In this document: piece after piece, positions 8,752-17,950 of the stretch
Numbering within the stretch: the first letter of the stretch is position 1
Layout of the letters: each line of letters starts with the position of its first letter
Assembly (NCBI GenBank): GCA_002937505.1
Contig: PTJY01000002.1
Span: 372,001 to 436,000 of the forward strand
Reading direction: 5' to 3'
Length of the DNA stretch: 64,000 nt
From: Alphaproteobacteria bacterium MarineAlpha12_Bin1
GTDB taxonomy: Bacteria; Pseudomonadota; Alphaproteobacteria; UBA6615
Notes under the pieces: generated by a model
The model's database searches: none
What the model was told of the DNA's origin: nothing
The model's input: only the letters and a program-made list of their open reading frames with translations
Translations under genes and position numbers: made by a program

Positions 8752-9636
8752 TTATTTTTTAGATATTATTAGAGCCCTCTTATAGACTTCTCTTCTTGCC
8801 CTTCCAGACGTTTGAGCAACTACACTAACAGAATCTCTCAGTGTATTATTGACAAGCTCTTTTGTTATTAACCTATCAATTTCCTGGTCACTCATTTTTG
8901 TTGTTTTAAGAGAAGAGACAATTATTACTATCTCGCCTCTTGGTGCACCCTCAACGGTGAAATGGTCAGTTAGTTCGTTCAGTGGTCCTCTTTTTGTCTC
9001 TTCGAATTTTTTAGTTATTTCCCTCATTACTGCAGCGGGTCTATTACCAAGATATTCAGTCATATCATGAAGTGTTTCTATTAATCGTTGTGATGATTCA
9101 TAGAACACTAATGTTGCTTGAATATTCTTTAACTCGTTTAAATATTTTTTTTTCGCTCCCTTTTTTGTTGGTAGAAAGCCGATAAACAGAAATTTATCAG
9201 TAGGCAGACCTGCTATTGTGAGGGCAGCAACCGCTGCCACAGGGCCTGGGGCTGTAGTAATAGGAAGCTTATTTGATATTGCTTCTTGAACTAGTCTATA
9301 GCCAGGATCGGAAATTAATGGGGTGCCTGCATCACTAACTAATGCCACTATCTTGCCACTTTGTAGAAGTTTAATAAGTCGCGGTATTACTTTTTTAGCG
9401 TTATGGTCATTATACGAGGTGGTTGGCACCTTTATATTGTAGTGTGACAAAAGGCGACGAGTAACCCGGGTGTCTTCACAGGCCACGAGATCTGAATTAC
9501 TAAGTACTTGTAGGGCTCGCAGTGTTATGTCTCCAAGGTTGCCTATAGGAGTAGCAACTATATGTAGACCTGGTTCCGTATCACCGTGCTCTAACAATTC
9601 ATGTTTTTTAATTGATACGGTCATTATGATGCTCAT
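8752..9636 (-). CDS. rsmI: RsmI, 16S rRNA 2'-O-ribose C1402 methyltransferase
   Basis: A 294-residue member of the tetrapyrrole-methylase fold. LHIVATPIGNLGDITLRAL, CEDTRVTRRLL and SDAGTPLISDPGYRLV are diagnostic, followed by FIGFLPTKKGAKKK. It methylates the ribose of C1402 in the decoding centre. The ATG at 9636 or the internal one at 9624 could be the start. It is divergent from the LpoA-like lipoprotein, a pairing conserved in many proteobacteria. The 211-base gap downstream shows nothing recognisable. Confidence 0.95.
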   Translation of the reverse strand: MSIIMTVSIKKHELLEHGDTEPGLHIVATPIGNLGDITLRALQVLSNSDLVACEDTRVTRRLLSHYNIKVPTTSYNDHNAKKVIPRLIKLLQSGKIVALVSDAGTPLISDPGYRLVQEAISNKLPITTAPGPVAAVAALTIAGLPTDKFLFIGFLPTKKGAKKKYLNELKNIQATLVFYESSQRLIETLHDMTEYLGNRPAAVMREITKKFEETKRGPLNELTDHFTVEGAPRGEIVIIVSSLKTTKMSDQEIDRLITKELVNNTLRDSVSVVAQTSGRARREVYKRALIISKK

Positions 9637-9718
9637 GTTTTTTGTGTGACAAAAAAATAAATTATTTTTAAGGCGAATTAACTTGGTACCACGAATTTTA
9701 GAGTTTTATATAGATTTC

Positions 9719-11113
9719 ATGAAAATAAATTTATTCTGGGCAATTTTGTTGCCCATTTGTCTCCTTTTTTCTGCATGTGAGCAGGAGAACCAATATAAGA
9801 CCACACCCCCATCAAAACAAAAGGTGTCTGCTTCAATACAGGAGAAACAGAAAATAGAGATTACTAAACGACCAAAGATTAAAAAAGTCGTTAAGAATAA
9901 CATAAAAATCGTAACTTCCCCAAAAGAGAAGACTAAAAGTCACAGAAGTAAACCAGCTATAGTTTTACGGGCCACAAAAGATAATTTTAATAAATCAGGT
10001 AAAGTTACACTGGGAGTTCTTTTACCTCTGTCCGGTAAGGCGGCTCCATTAGGAAATGACTTACTTTTGGCAGCCCAGATGGCCCTGTTTGATTTGGCTG
10101 ATCCTAATATTAGGCTAGTTGTCCGTGATACAAAAGGAGAGCCAGAAGCATCTAAATTAGCTGCAGGTGAAGTGATTAACGAAGGAGCACAAATTATACT
10201 AGGTCCTTTGTATACTAGTTCAGTTCTAGCTGTAGCTGGGGTTGCTAGGCCCCGTGAGGTGCCCGTTGTAGCATTTTCTAATAATAATGAAGTCGCTGGA
10301 AACGGTATTTATGTTATGGGGCTATCACCCGAGGATCAAATTCGAAGGGTTATCGACTACTCTGTTAAAAATAATATAAAACGATTTTCAGCATTAGCTC
10401 CTAATGATCTTTATGGTCGCAGAATGGTTAAGGCGCTTTACGAGGGCACACTGCCCGGTAATTATAATGTTGTATCTGTCGATTATTACGAAGATGAAAT
10501 AGACAAGATTGTAGGTATAATTAAGAAATTAAGCCTTAATAGGCTCTATATAAATTCTAAGTTCCAAAAACATTCTTCAAGAAGTGGTAATAAAATAAAG
10601 TTATCGTCTCCACTGAACTTTCAAGCGCTAATATTACCAATGGATGCTAAAGAAGCACTTAGGATTGCTCCACTTTTAGCGTTTTATGATGTAGATACCT
10701 CCAAAGTAAAGCTGTTAGGCACCTCTTTATGGGCTGATCCCGTTTTACGCACGGAACCCAGCTTAAATCATGCTTGGTATGCAGCTCCTGCAAATGAAGC
10801 CAGAAAATTCTTTAGAAGAAAATTTAATAAATTGTTTGGCCGTAATCCTGCACGGCAAGCAACGTTAGGTTATGACGCAACTGCGATGTCTATAGCTATT
10901 GCCCGTCTTACTACAAAAAATTCAATACCGCCAACAAGAATTTATTCGACTACTGCATTAACTTCTGAAAGAGGTTTTAGTGGAGTTGACGGGATTTTTC
11001 GTTTGCGTAATTCTGGTTTAGTTGAAAGGGGATTATCAGTCTTTGAAGTTCGTGAAGAAGAATTATATGAAATTGATCCAGCTCCAATGACATTTAATTC
11101 TTTTGGTAACTAA
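9719..11113 (+). CDS. LppC/LpoA-type lipoprotein, putative penicillin-binding-protein activator
   Basis: From the ATG at 9719 the product has 464 residues with a lipoprotein signal ending LLFSA-Cys20. A lysine-rich linker (about 25-85) precedes a periplasmic-binding-protein-like domain: VTLGVLLPLSGKAAPLGNDL, GAQIILGPLYTSSVLAV and LAPNDLYGRRM. In E. coli the related LpoA activates PBP1A. A TTG at 9683 with AAGGCG before it is an alternative start that would lengthen the signal peptide. The stop overlaps the hemW stop by 4 bases on opposite strands. The family is clear; the partner is inferred. Confidence 0.85.
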   Translation: MKINLFWAILLPICLLFSACEQENQYKTTPPSKQKVSASIQEKQKIEITKRPKIKKVVKNNIKIVTSPKEKTKSHRSKPAIVLRATKDNFNKSGKVTLGVLLPLSGKAAPLGNDLLLAAQMALFDLADPNIRLVVRDTKGEPEASKLAAGEVINEGAQIILGPLYTSSVLAVAGVARPREVPVVAFSNNNEVAGNGIYVMGLSPEDQIRRVIDYSVKNNIKRFSALAPNDLYGRRMVKALYEGTLPGNYNVVSVDYYEDEIDKIVGIIKKLSLNRLYINSKFQKHSSRSGNKIKLSSPLNFQALILPMDAKEALRIAPLLAFYDVDTSKVKLLGTSLWADPVLRTEPSLNHAWYAAPANEARKFFRRKFNKLFGRNPARQATLGYDATAMSIAIARLTTKNSIPPTRIYSTTALTSERGFSGVDGIFRLRNSGLVERGLSVFEVREEELYEIDPAPMTFNSFGN

Positions 11114-12288
11114 AAAGGGGCAAGCTCTTTTATTATAGAATCCAATCTTAGTAAACCTGTCATAGTTGTTCTTATGCCTTTTTGATCACTTGTTATAAAA
11201 TTACCTTGTTTTAATCTATTTATGGCTTGGTCATTGATAGCTTCATTAAGGTCTTTTCCTGTGCGAAGGTAAAAATTAGACGCATCTATCCCGGTTTTTG
11301 TTCTAAGGCCCATTAAAATAATTTCATTTATAATCTCCTCTTCGTCCAAGGGCACAAAAGTTTGTGTTGCATGGCCAGCCATCCTGGTTCTTTTCAACCA
11401 CATTTCGGGCGCTCGATGTTGTCGTGTTGCATAGATATTTCCATCCAAAGTAATACGTCCATGCGCCCCAGGCCCTATCCCTAAGTAATCTCCATAATGC
11501 CAGTAGGTCATATTTTGTTTACAGTGTTCCCCGTCCGCTGCGTGGTTGGACACTTCGTAAGCGGGTAGGTTGGCTGAATCAAGAATTTCTTGGGTCATCT
11601 GAAATAAGGCCACTGCTAAACTTTCGTTTGGTAAAGTAATGAGGCCTCGGGCCTGAGAGAGATAAAATGGTGTTCCTGGTTCTATGATTAATTGGTAAAC
11701 TGAGAGGTGGCCCCTAGCTAGCTTTGTTGCTTCCGTAAGTTCTTTTTCCCACATAATCTTTGTTTGTTTGGGACGGGCATAAATTAAGTCGAATGAAAAA
11801 CGTTCAAAATTGTCCGAAGCAATCTTGATTACCTTTTTTGCCTCTTCAGTATTATGCTTTCTTCCTAATAATATTAAAGATTCGTCGTTTAAAGCTTGTA
11901 CACCGAGGCTGACACGGTTAATACCCGCCTTGGAGAACGCGGAAAGATTTTTAGATTCTGAAGAAGTAGGGTTTGCTTCAAGGGTTATTTCCACGTTTTT
12001 TGCTAAGGAAAAATGTTTTTCAATAGCTTCAATAATTTTTGCTACAGTATCTGCTTCCATCAATGAGGGTGTCCCACCCCCAAAAAAAATACTGGTTACT
12101 TTTCTTGTTCCAATTATTTTCGAGTAGTGTTCAAGTTCTGAAAGGAGTGCTTTTTCCCAATCACGGTGATTTATATTTTGTTTTACATGACTATTAAAAT
12201 CACAGTAAGGACATAAAGAAAGACAGAAAGGCCAATGAATGTAGACGGCAATTGTCTTTGGTGGTGTTAATTTATTTTTAGCCATCAT
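11110..12288 (-). CDS. hemW: HemW, radical SAM heme chaperone
   Basis: From ATG 12288 the protein has 392 residues. IHWPFCLSLCPYCDF holds the 4Fe-4S cysteines Cys22, Cys26 and Cys29, and the Cys-x3-Cys-x2-Cys-Asp-Phe form is typical of HemW rather than HemN. FFGGGTPSL and the C-terminal HemN_C region follow. HemW transfers heme to apo-proteins. The first ATG lies within the last codons of rdgB, an 11-base overlap, so coupling is likely. A start at 12318 is possible but gives an unusual N-terminus. Confidence 0.93.
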   Translation of the reverse strand: MMAKNKLTPPKTIAVYIHWPFCLSLCPYCDFNSHVKQNINHRDWEKALLSELEHYSKIIGTRKVTSIFFGGGTPSLMEADTVAKIIEAIEKHFSLAKNVEITLEANPTSSESKNLSAFSKAGINRVSLGVQALNDESLILLGRKHNTEEAKKVIKIASDNFERFSFDLIYARPKQTKIMWEKELTEATKLARGHLSVYQLIIEPGTPFYLSQARGLITLPNESLAVALFQMTQEILDSANLPAYEVSNHAADGEHCKQNMTYWHYGDYLGIGPGAHGRITLDGNIYATRQHRAPEMWLKRTRMAGHATQTFVPLDEEEIINEIILMGLRTKTGIDASNFYLRTGKDLNEAINDQAINRLKQGNFITSDQKGIRTTMTGLLRLDSIIKELAPF

Positions 12289-12901
12289 ATAAATTAAAAC
12301 AAGAATTGACCATTTCATTGAAGGCGATGGCGCGGTGTGATTTTTTTTGTTTTTCTATTGGGTCTATTTCAGCAAAAGTTAAGTTATCCCCCACCGCTTG
12401 AAAAATTGGGTCGTATCCAAAGCCGGTTGTGCCTCTTGGTGGCCATACAATATTACCACAAATTTTACCCTGAAAGCATTCAATATGACCGTCTGGCCAA
12501 CAAAGGGCGAGAGCGCAAACAAATTCAGCTGAACGGTCCTCGCTTTTTCCTAGTTCTCTATGAACTTTAGAAATAGCTTTTTGAAAGTCTCTGCCAGTGT
12601 GGGTCTCGGCCCACCGGGCAGAATAAATGCCTGGTCTGCCAGCTAAAGCTGAAACAACTAAACCGCTATCATCAGCTAAAGAAGGAAACTTACTGATCTC
12701 ACAAGCTGAACGAGCCTTTAAAACAGCATTATCTATGAATGTTTCTCCATCTTCGATTGGTTCGGGTAGGCCTAGTTGTTTGGAACTCATAACAATTATT
12801 TTTAAAGGTTTCAAAAGTTCAGCTATTTCTTTGACTTTACCGTCGTTATGGCTAGCGACTAACAGGCAATCTTCTGTAAATTGGCGGTATCTATTTGACA
12901 T
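12278..12901 (-). CDS. rdgB: RdgB/HAM1, non-canonical purine NTP pyrophosphatase
   Basis: This 207-residue protein hydrolyses dITP, ITP and XTP and so keeps deaminated purines out of DNA. It shows the HAM1 pattern: LLVASHNDGKVKEIAELL near the start, LADDSGLVVSALAGRPGIYSARWA and GTTGFGYDPIF. It lies between rph and hemW on the same strand, the usual alphaproteobacterial order, and overlaps hemW by 11 bases. Confidence 0.96.
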   Translation of the reverse strand: MSNRYRQFTEDCLLVASHNDGKVKEIAELLKPLKIIVMSSKQLGLPEPIEDGETFIDNAVLKARSACEISKFPSLADDSGLVVSALAGRPGIYSARWAETHTGRDFQKAISKVHRELGKSEDRSAEFVCALALCWPDGHIECFQGKICGNIVWPPRGTTGFGYDPIFQAVGDNLTFAEIDPIEKQKKSHRAIAFNEMVNSCFNLYDG

Positions 12902-12952
12902 TATACTTTTTCTTAGAATGACTTAATATGTGTTTTCATACGTCCATGTGTT

Positions 12953-13687
12953 TTATTTTATTTTCAGCGCAGCTCGTTGTTTTTGAAAAATATCCTTTGT
13001 TCCTATACGCGCTAAATCTAAAAGCTTAATGAATTGGGTGCGTGAAAACGCCATACCCTCTGCTGTTGCTTGCACCTCAATGATCCGACCACTTTCTGTT
13101 AAGACGAAATTTGCGTCAGCTTGAGCGTTTGAGTCCTCTTCATAATCTAAATCTAATATAGCCTCACCGTTGTATAGACCACATGAAACAGCAGCTACAG
13201 TTTCATGGATCGGTAATTTTTCTAAGGCATCGTTTTTTAAAAGACTTTGACAAGATGAATAAAGGGCTACATATGCACCTGTAATTGCGGCTGTTCTGGT
13301 TCCACCATCAGCCTGTAAAACATCACAGTCTATGCGAATTTGTCTTTCTCCTAAGCTTTTTAAGTCAGTTGATGCTCTTAAGCTCCTCCCAATCAAACGC
13401 TGAATTTCTTGCGTTCTGCCTGATTGCTTCCCTCGAGAAGCCTCTCGGGCAGTACGAGTGTGAGTTGAACGGGGAAGCATGCCGTATTCAGCTGTAATCC
13501 AGCCACTTCCTGTTCCTTTTAACCATGGAGGCAATCTGTCTTCTATTGTAGCAGTACATAAAACTTCTGTATTTCCAAATTTTGCAAGGCAAGAACCTTC
13601 AGCGTATTTTGCTACACCACTTTTCAAACTTATCTTACGCATTTCATTTGATTTGCGATTGGAGGGTCGCCAGGATGTCGTTTTCAT
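12953..13687 (-). CDS. rph: RNase PH
   Basis: A 244-residue phosphorolytic exoribonuclease that trims tRNA 3' ends. [39 protein letters not shown] and [21 protein letters not shown] are classic; the Arg-rich segment binds phosphate and tRNA. The N-terminal [12 protein letters not shown] is slightly longer than the usual MRPSGR start. It is divergent from hrcA and is followed by rdgB and hemW. Confidence 0.96.
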   Translation of the reverse strand: MKTTSWRPSNRKSNEMRKISLKSGVAKYAEGSCLAKFGNTEVLCTATIEDRLPPWLKGTGSGWITAEYGMLPRSTHTRTAREASRGKQSGRTQEIQRLIGRSLRASTDLKSLGERQIRIDCDVLQADGGTRTAAITGAYVALYSSCQSLLKNDALEKLPIHETVAAVSCGLYNGEAILDLDYEEDSNAQADANFVLTESGRIIEVQATAEGMAFSRTQFIKLLDLARIGTKDIFQKQRAALKIK

Positions 13688-13800
13688 TATATAAGCCTGC
13701 TTTCAGAAAATATCATTGAATTTAAATGTTCAGAATTTACATGTTGATATCACCAACGTCTAGAAGAGTGGTTAATTTATAAGGAGAATTATATATAGCT

Positions 13801-13829
13801 CTTGATTAGAGAAGTCTGTATCCCTAAAT
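13801..13829 (+). promoter_or_regulatory. RpoH-like heat-shock promoter for hrcA-grpE
   Basis: CTTGAT at 13801-13806, a 15-base spacer and CCCTAAAT at 13822-13829 resemble the heat-shock sigma consensus CTTGAA/CCCCAT-T. The distance to the hrcA ATG at 13862 allows a short leader. Alphaproteobacterial hrcA-grpE operons are known to use RpoH. Strength and use are inferred from sequence only. Confidence 0.5.
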
Positions 13830-13861
13830 CTCTATTGAGAAACGACAGACTAGGTTATTAA

Positions 13862-14905
13862 ATGAGCCTTATGGTTCCAAAACTAAATCAAAGAAGTCGT
13901 GAAATACTGCGACAAATTATAGACGCCTACCTTCAAACAGGGGAAGCGGTTGGCTCGCGAACTTTATCACAGCGTTTGGGGGTGGAGCTATCTCCGGCTA
14001 CAGTACGCAATGTTATGTCTGATTTACAGGATGCGGGCCTACTTTACTCCCCTCATGTTTCGGCAGGGAGATTGCCAACAGAAGCAGGCCTACGTTTTTT
14101 TGTTGATGGGCTTCTAGAAGTAGGAAGATTGACGGAAGATGAGCAGGCGTCGATTGAATCACAATGTGCGGCACAGGGCCGTAATCCTCAAAAGACACTG
14201 GAGGAAGCTAGTCGTGTTCTTTCAGGGTTAAGTAACCACACAAGCTTAGTTGTAGTTCCTAAGACGGATGTACGCTTAAAACACATAGAGTTTGTTGCTT
14301 TAGGGCCAGAGCGTGCAATAGTTGTGTTAGTAACAGACGATGGCGCCGTAGAAAATCGAGTGATTGACATACCAGTAGGTTTGCCATCATCCGTAATTGT
14401 TGAAGCTACAAACTTTCTGTCAGCACGAATGGTGGGGAAAACTCTAGAAGAAGGACAAGCTCAAATTGCGGCTGAGCTTCATGCCCACCGTCAAGAGCTC
14501 GATTTTCTCACCCAGAGGCTCGTTGAGGCAGGAATGGCTACAAGTGCTAGTGATGGTGAATCCTCTGTCTTAATTGTTAGTGGGACAGAGCGGCTTTTAG
14601 ACGATGTGCAGGCAGTAGAAGATTTGGAAAGAGTTAAAGCTCTTTATGGAGCTTTGGAAACAAAAGAATCCTGGTCCTGGCTATTAGATGCTACAAAAAG
14701 TGGAGAAGGTGTGCAGATATTTATAGGAGCGGAGGATGAATTATTTAATCTAACAGGTTGCTCCGTTGTTGTGGCTCCTTATACAAATAGTAAACAACAA
14801 ATTGTTGGAGCAATAGGCGTAATAGGGCCCGCTAGACTCAATTACGCCAGGGTTATTCCTGTTGTAGACTATACGGCGAAAGTTATTGGGCGGCTGGTAG
14901 GATAA
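13862..14905 (+). CDS. hrcA: HrcA, heat-inducible transcription repressor
   Basis: This 347-residue protein has a winged-helix N-terminus (LNQRSREILRQIIDAYLQTG, then SRTLSQRLGVELSPATVRNVM) and the usual HrcA core with SAGRLPTEAGLRFFVDGLL. HrcA represses groESL-type operons through CIRCE elements and is stabilised by GroEL. I find no CIRCE inverted repeat in this window, so its target is presumably elsewhere. grpE follows 51 bases downstream. Confidence 0.96.
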   Translation: MSLMVPKLNQRSREILRQIIDAYLQTGEAVGSRTLSQRLGVELSPATVRNVMSDLQDAGLLYSPHVSAGRLPTEAGLRFFVDGLLEVGRLTEDEQASIESQCAAQGRNPQKTLEEASRVLSGLSNHTSLVVVPKTDVRLKHIEFVALGPERAIVVLVTDDGAVENRVIDIPVGLPSSVIVEATNFLSARMVGKTLEEGQAQIAAELHAHRQELDFLTQRLVEAGMATSASDGESSVLIVSGTERLLDDVQAVEDLERVKALYGALETKESWSWLLDATKSGEGVQIFIGAEDELFNLTGCSVVVAPYTNSKQQIVGAIGVIGPARLNYARVIPVVDYTAKVIGRLVG

Positions 14906-14956
14906 ACCATATGAGCTTCAAGCGGCTAATAAAATGTTTAAAGGAAATAATTTTAT

Positions 14957-15631
14957 ATGAGCAATCAAAAAGGTAAAGACCCAAACAAAGGACCCGACTC
15001 TAATCTTCAAACTGAAGAGCTAGGGGAAATAATTGATAATACAAATTCATCAGGAAATATTGATGAGAATGTAAAAGAAGATCTGAGTTCTGAGGAAGAT
15101 AGCTCTGGACAGGAAGATAAGTTAGAGAAAGATGCTGATCAGATTTTAAGACTTGAAAAAGAGATCACGAGTTTAAAGGATCAATATCTCCGCTTTATGG
15201 CTGAAGCTGAAAACAATCGTAAACGGAACGAACGACATCTCGCTGAAGCACACAAATATGGCATAGCTAATTTTGCTCGCGCTATATTAACGGTAGCTGA
15301 TGATCTGTCTCGTGCTTTACAGGCAATCCCTGAGGAGCAAAAGGAGGGAGAGGGCCTTTTACAGACATTACTTGGGGGGGTTGAAGCGGTTGAAAGACAG
15401 TTACAAAAAATTATGGAAGATTACAATATAAAGAAAATAAATCCGGTTGGTGAGCAGTTCGACCCAAACTTCCATGAAGCTATGTATGAAGTCCCTAACA
15501 GTGAGTTTTCAGATGGTGTGGTCGCGCAGGTTATACAACCTGGTTATAATTTGCATGACCGCTTGATTAGGCCGGCACGTGTTGGTGTCGCGAAAGGGGC
15601 ATTAGAGGATCCGGACGTCCAAGAAAAATAA
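14957..15631 (+). CDS. grpE: GrpE, nucleotide exchange factor for DnaK
   Basis: A 224-residue protein with an acidic, low-complexity N-terminus to about residue 65, a long coiled-coil (RLEKEITSLKDQYLRFMAEAENNRKR in two halves) and a C-terminal beta domain containing NPVGEQFDPNFHEAMYEV. It exchanges ADP on DnaK. AAGGA lies upstream of the ATG. It follows hrcA and precedes dnaK by 271 bases. Confidence 0.96.
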   Translation: MSNQKGKDPNKGPDSNLQTEELGEIIDNTNSSGNIDENVKEDLSSEEDSSGQEDKLEKDADQILRLEKEITSLKDQYLRFMAEAENNRKRNERHLAEAHKYGIANFARAILTVADDLSRALQAIPEEQKEGEGLLQTLLGGVEAVERQLQKIMEDYNIKKINPVGEQFDPNFHEAMYEVPNSEFSDGVVAQVIQPGYNLHDRLIRPARVGVAKGALEDPDVQEK

Positions 15632-15713
15632 AGAATTTTGACTGAAGTTCTTTGGTTTATACGACTGCTACCCCAAATTTGATTGGTTAAGCTTGTTTGT
15701 TAAAGTAATTCTT

Positions 15714-15745
15714 GAGTTATGAAACTCGATTTTCAAAATTTGAAA
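15714..15745. promoter_or_regulatory. Two small inverted repeats upstream of dnaK
   Basis: GAGTT/AACTC (15714-15727, 4-base loop) and TTTCAAA-A-TTTGAAA (15731-15745) sit side by side in the 271-base gap between grpE and dnaK. They could end the grpE transcript weakly or serve as an operator. They match no factor site I recognise, and the AT content makes chance occurrence plausible. Confidence 0.25.
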
Positions 15746-15786
15746 GAACAAATACGGTTTCAAAACTACTTTACTTTTGTCTGAAG

Positions 15787-15815
15787 GTTGAACAGAGCGC
15801 GATGCTTACCTATAT
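15787..15815 (+). promoter_or_regulatory. RpoH-like heat-shock promoter for dnaK
   Basis: GTTGAA at 15787-15792 and CCTATAT at 15809-15815 are separated by 16 bases, close to the alphaproteobacterial heat-shock form (CTTGAA with CYTATNT). The implied start leaves a leader of about 80 bases before the dnaK ATG. It is the best promoter candidate in the gap and supports heat-shock control of dnaK-dnaJ independent of HrcA. Confidence 0.6.
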
Positions 15816-15902
15816 GTCCGAAAGTTGTATACGATGTTTTTTTTCTGTAATTTAATTGGTTTGTGGCGGGGGCTGTGGTGACTGCCAAATAGTGAGGGAA
15901 AT

Positions 15903-17837
15903 ATGGCAAAAGTTATAGGTATTGACCTAGGAACAACAAATTCTTGTGTAGCTGTGATGGATGGTGGGCAAGAAAAAGTTATTGAAAATACCGAAGGAGC
16001 ACGAACGACTCCTTCTATGGTCGCTTTTTCTGATGATGGCGAGCGCCTGGTTGGTCAGCCGGCTAAAAGACAGGCAGTTACTAATCCGGAAAACACATTG
16101 TTTGCCATTAAGCGCCTTATTGGGCGTAGAGCTGATGATCCAGTAACAGAAAAAGATAGGGATTTGGTTCCTTATGAAATTGTCAAAGGTGACAATGGTG
16201 ACGCTTGGGTAAAAGCACATGATAAAACCTACAGTCCTTCCGAAGTGAGCGCCTTTATTTTACAAAAAATGCGCGAGACGGCAGAAACATTTTTGGGGGA
16301 AGAAGCCCCTCAAGCAGTGGTTACAGTGCCCGCATATTTTAACGACTCACAGCGTCAGGCTACTAAGGACGCGGGCAAAATAGCTGGAATAGATGTTTTA
16401 CGGATAATTAATGAACCAACAGCAGCAGCGTTGGCTTATGGTCTTGACAAGAAAGAGGGAGGCACTATTGCCGTATATGACCTTGGGGGCGGTACTTTTG
16501 ATGTGTCTGTACTTGAAATAGGCGATGGTGTTTTTGAGGTTAAGTCAACAAATGGGGATACGTTTCTGGGGGGAGAAGACTTTGATGCCCGGATTATTGA
16601 ATACCTTGCAGATGAGTTTAAAAAAGAACAGGCCATAGATTTAAGAGAAGATAAATTAGCGTTACAAAGATTAAAAGAGGCAGCCGAGAAAGCTAAAATT
16701 GAGCTTAGTTCTGCAACTCAGACAGAGGTCAATTTACCATTTATTACTGCTGATCAATCAGGACCTAAACACTTAAATATAAAGTTAACTAGAGCAAAAT
16801 TAGAAGCATTAGTTGATGATTTGGTGCAGAGGACTATTGACCCGTGTAAAGCAGCTTTGAAAGACGCTGGCTTATCAGCGGGAGAAGTTGATGAGGTTAT
16901 ACTAGTTGGTGGCATGACCCGCATGCCAAAGATACAAGAAACAGTAAAAAATCATTTCGGACGTGAACCCCACAGAGGTGTTAATCCGGATGAAGTCGTA
17001 GCTATAGGAGCGGCGATACAGGGTGGAGTTCTAGCAGGCGATGTTAAGGATGTTTTGCTGTTAGATGTAACCCCGTTATCATTAGGCATCGAGACATTGG
17101 GAGGAGTATTCACCCGGTTAATTGATAGAAATACTACAATCCCAACAAAAAAGAGCCAGGTATTTTCTACTGCTGAAGATAATCAATCGGCTGTAACGAT
17201 ACGGGTGTTTCAAGGTGAGCGTGAAATGGCTTCAGACAATAAGCTGCTTGGACAGTTTGATTTAGTGGGAATACCCTCTGCGCCCCGTGGCGTTCCTCAG
17301 GTGGAAGTTGCATTTGATATAGACGCAAATGGAATTGTCAATGTCTCTGCTACTGATAAGGGAACGGGTAAAGAACAACAAATTAGAATTCAGGCCTCAG
17401 GGGGTCTGTCAGACGATGACATTGATCGAATGATCAAAGAGGCAGAAGAGCACGCTGAAGATGATAAAGTAAGGCGTGAAGGAGTCGAAACCAGGAATCA
17501 AGCTGAAAGTTTAGTAAACCAAATAGAAAAAAGTCTCTCTGAGCATGGTGATAAAGTTTCTGAAGATGAAAAAAAATCAATTGAAAATGATCTTTCTTCT
17601 TTGAAAGAAGCTCTAGAGAATGATGATATTGAGGCTATTAAAACCAAGACAGAAGCTCTTAGCATGTCTTCAATGAAACTGGGAGAAGCAATTTATCAAT
17701 CTGAGCAGGCAGCAGCGGCTAGTGGGACGGGTGGTGAAGAGAGTTCTTCTGGGCCTGCCGAAGATGGAGTTGTTGATGCTGACTTTGAGGAAGTTGAAAA
17801 TGATGACGATAAAAAGGATCAAACTTCCACATCGTAA
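15903..17837 (+). CDS. dnaK: DnaK, Hsp70 chaperone
   Basis: A 644-residue Hsp70 of normal length. [46 protein letters not shown] and [14 protein letters not shown] mark the ATPase. A substrate domain beginning near [17 protein letters not shown] and a helical lid follow, and the acidic tail ends in a cluster of Glu and Asp. GAGGG precedes the ATG. DnaJ and GrpE are its partners and lie either side. Confidence 0.98.
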   Translation: MAKVIGIDLGTTNSCVAVMDGGQEKVIENTEGARTTPSMVAFSDDGERLVGQPAKRQAVTNPENTLFAIKRLIGRRADDPVTEKDRDLVPYEIVKGDNGDAWVKAHDKTYSPSEVSAFILQKMRETAETFLGEEAPQAVVTVPAYFNDSQRQATKDAGKIAGIDVLRIINEPTAAALAYGLDKKEGGTIAVYDLGGGTFDVSVLEIGDGVFEVKSTNGDTFLGGEDFDARIIEYLADEFKKEQAIDLREDKLALQRLKEAAEKAKIELSSATQTEVNLPFITADQSGPKHLNIKLTRAKLEALVDDLVQRTIDPCKAALKDAGLSAGEVDEVILVGGMTRMPKIQETVKNHFGREPHRGVNPDEVVAIGAAIQGGVLAGDVKDVLLLDVTPLSLGIETLGGVFTRLIDRNTTIPTKKSQVFSTAEDNQSAVTIRVFQGEREMASDNKLLGQFDLVGIPSAPRGVPQVEVAFDIDANGIVNVSATDKGTGKEQQIRIQASGGLSDDDIDRMIKEAEEHAEDDKVRREGVETRNQAESLVNQIEKSLSEHGDKVSEDEKKSIENDLSSLKEALENDDIEAIKTKTEALSMSSMKLGEAIYQSEQAAAASGTGGEESSSGPAEDGVVDADFEEVENDDDKKDQTSTS

Positions 17838-17950
17838 ACACCCGATAATTAATTCTTTATGGGAATCGTTTCCTCCTCTTTTAAGAAGTAAAATAATGAC
17901 TCGAATAGATGTAGCTGATCTAAAATTTAAAGAGGCAGGCACTTAATCCG

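Noticed and set aside
8752-9636. RsmI as a tetrapyrrole methylase
   Set aside because: Same fold, but ATPIGNLGDITLRAL and SDAGTPLISDPG are rRNA methyltransferase signatures.
11110-12288. HemN, oxygen-independent coproporphyrinogen oxidase
   Set aside because: The Cys motif continues as Cys-Asp-Phe, the short N-terminus lacks HemN features and the gene is beside rdgB, as hemW usually is.
15927-17942. Several open frames of 60-97 codons within dnaK
   Set aside because: They are shadows of dnaK on other frames with no ribosome sites; dnaK itself is complete.
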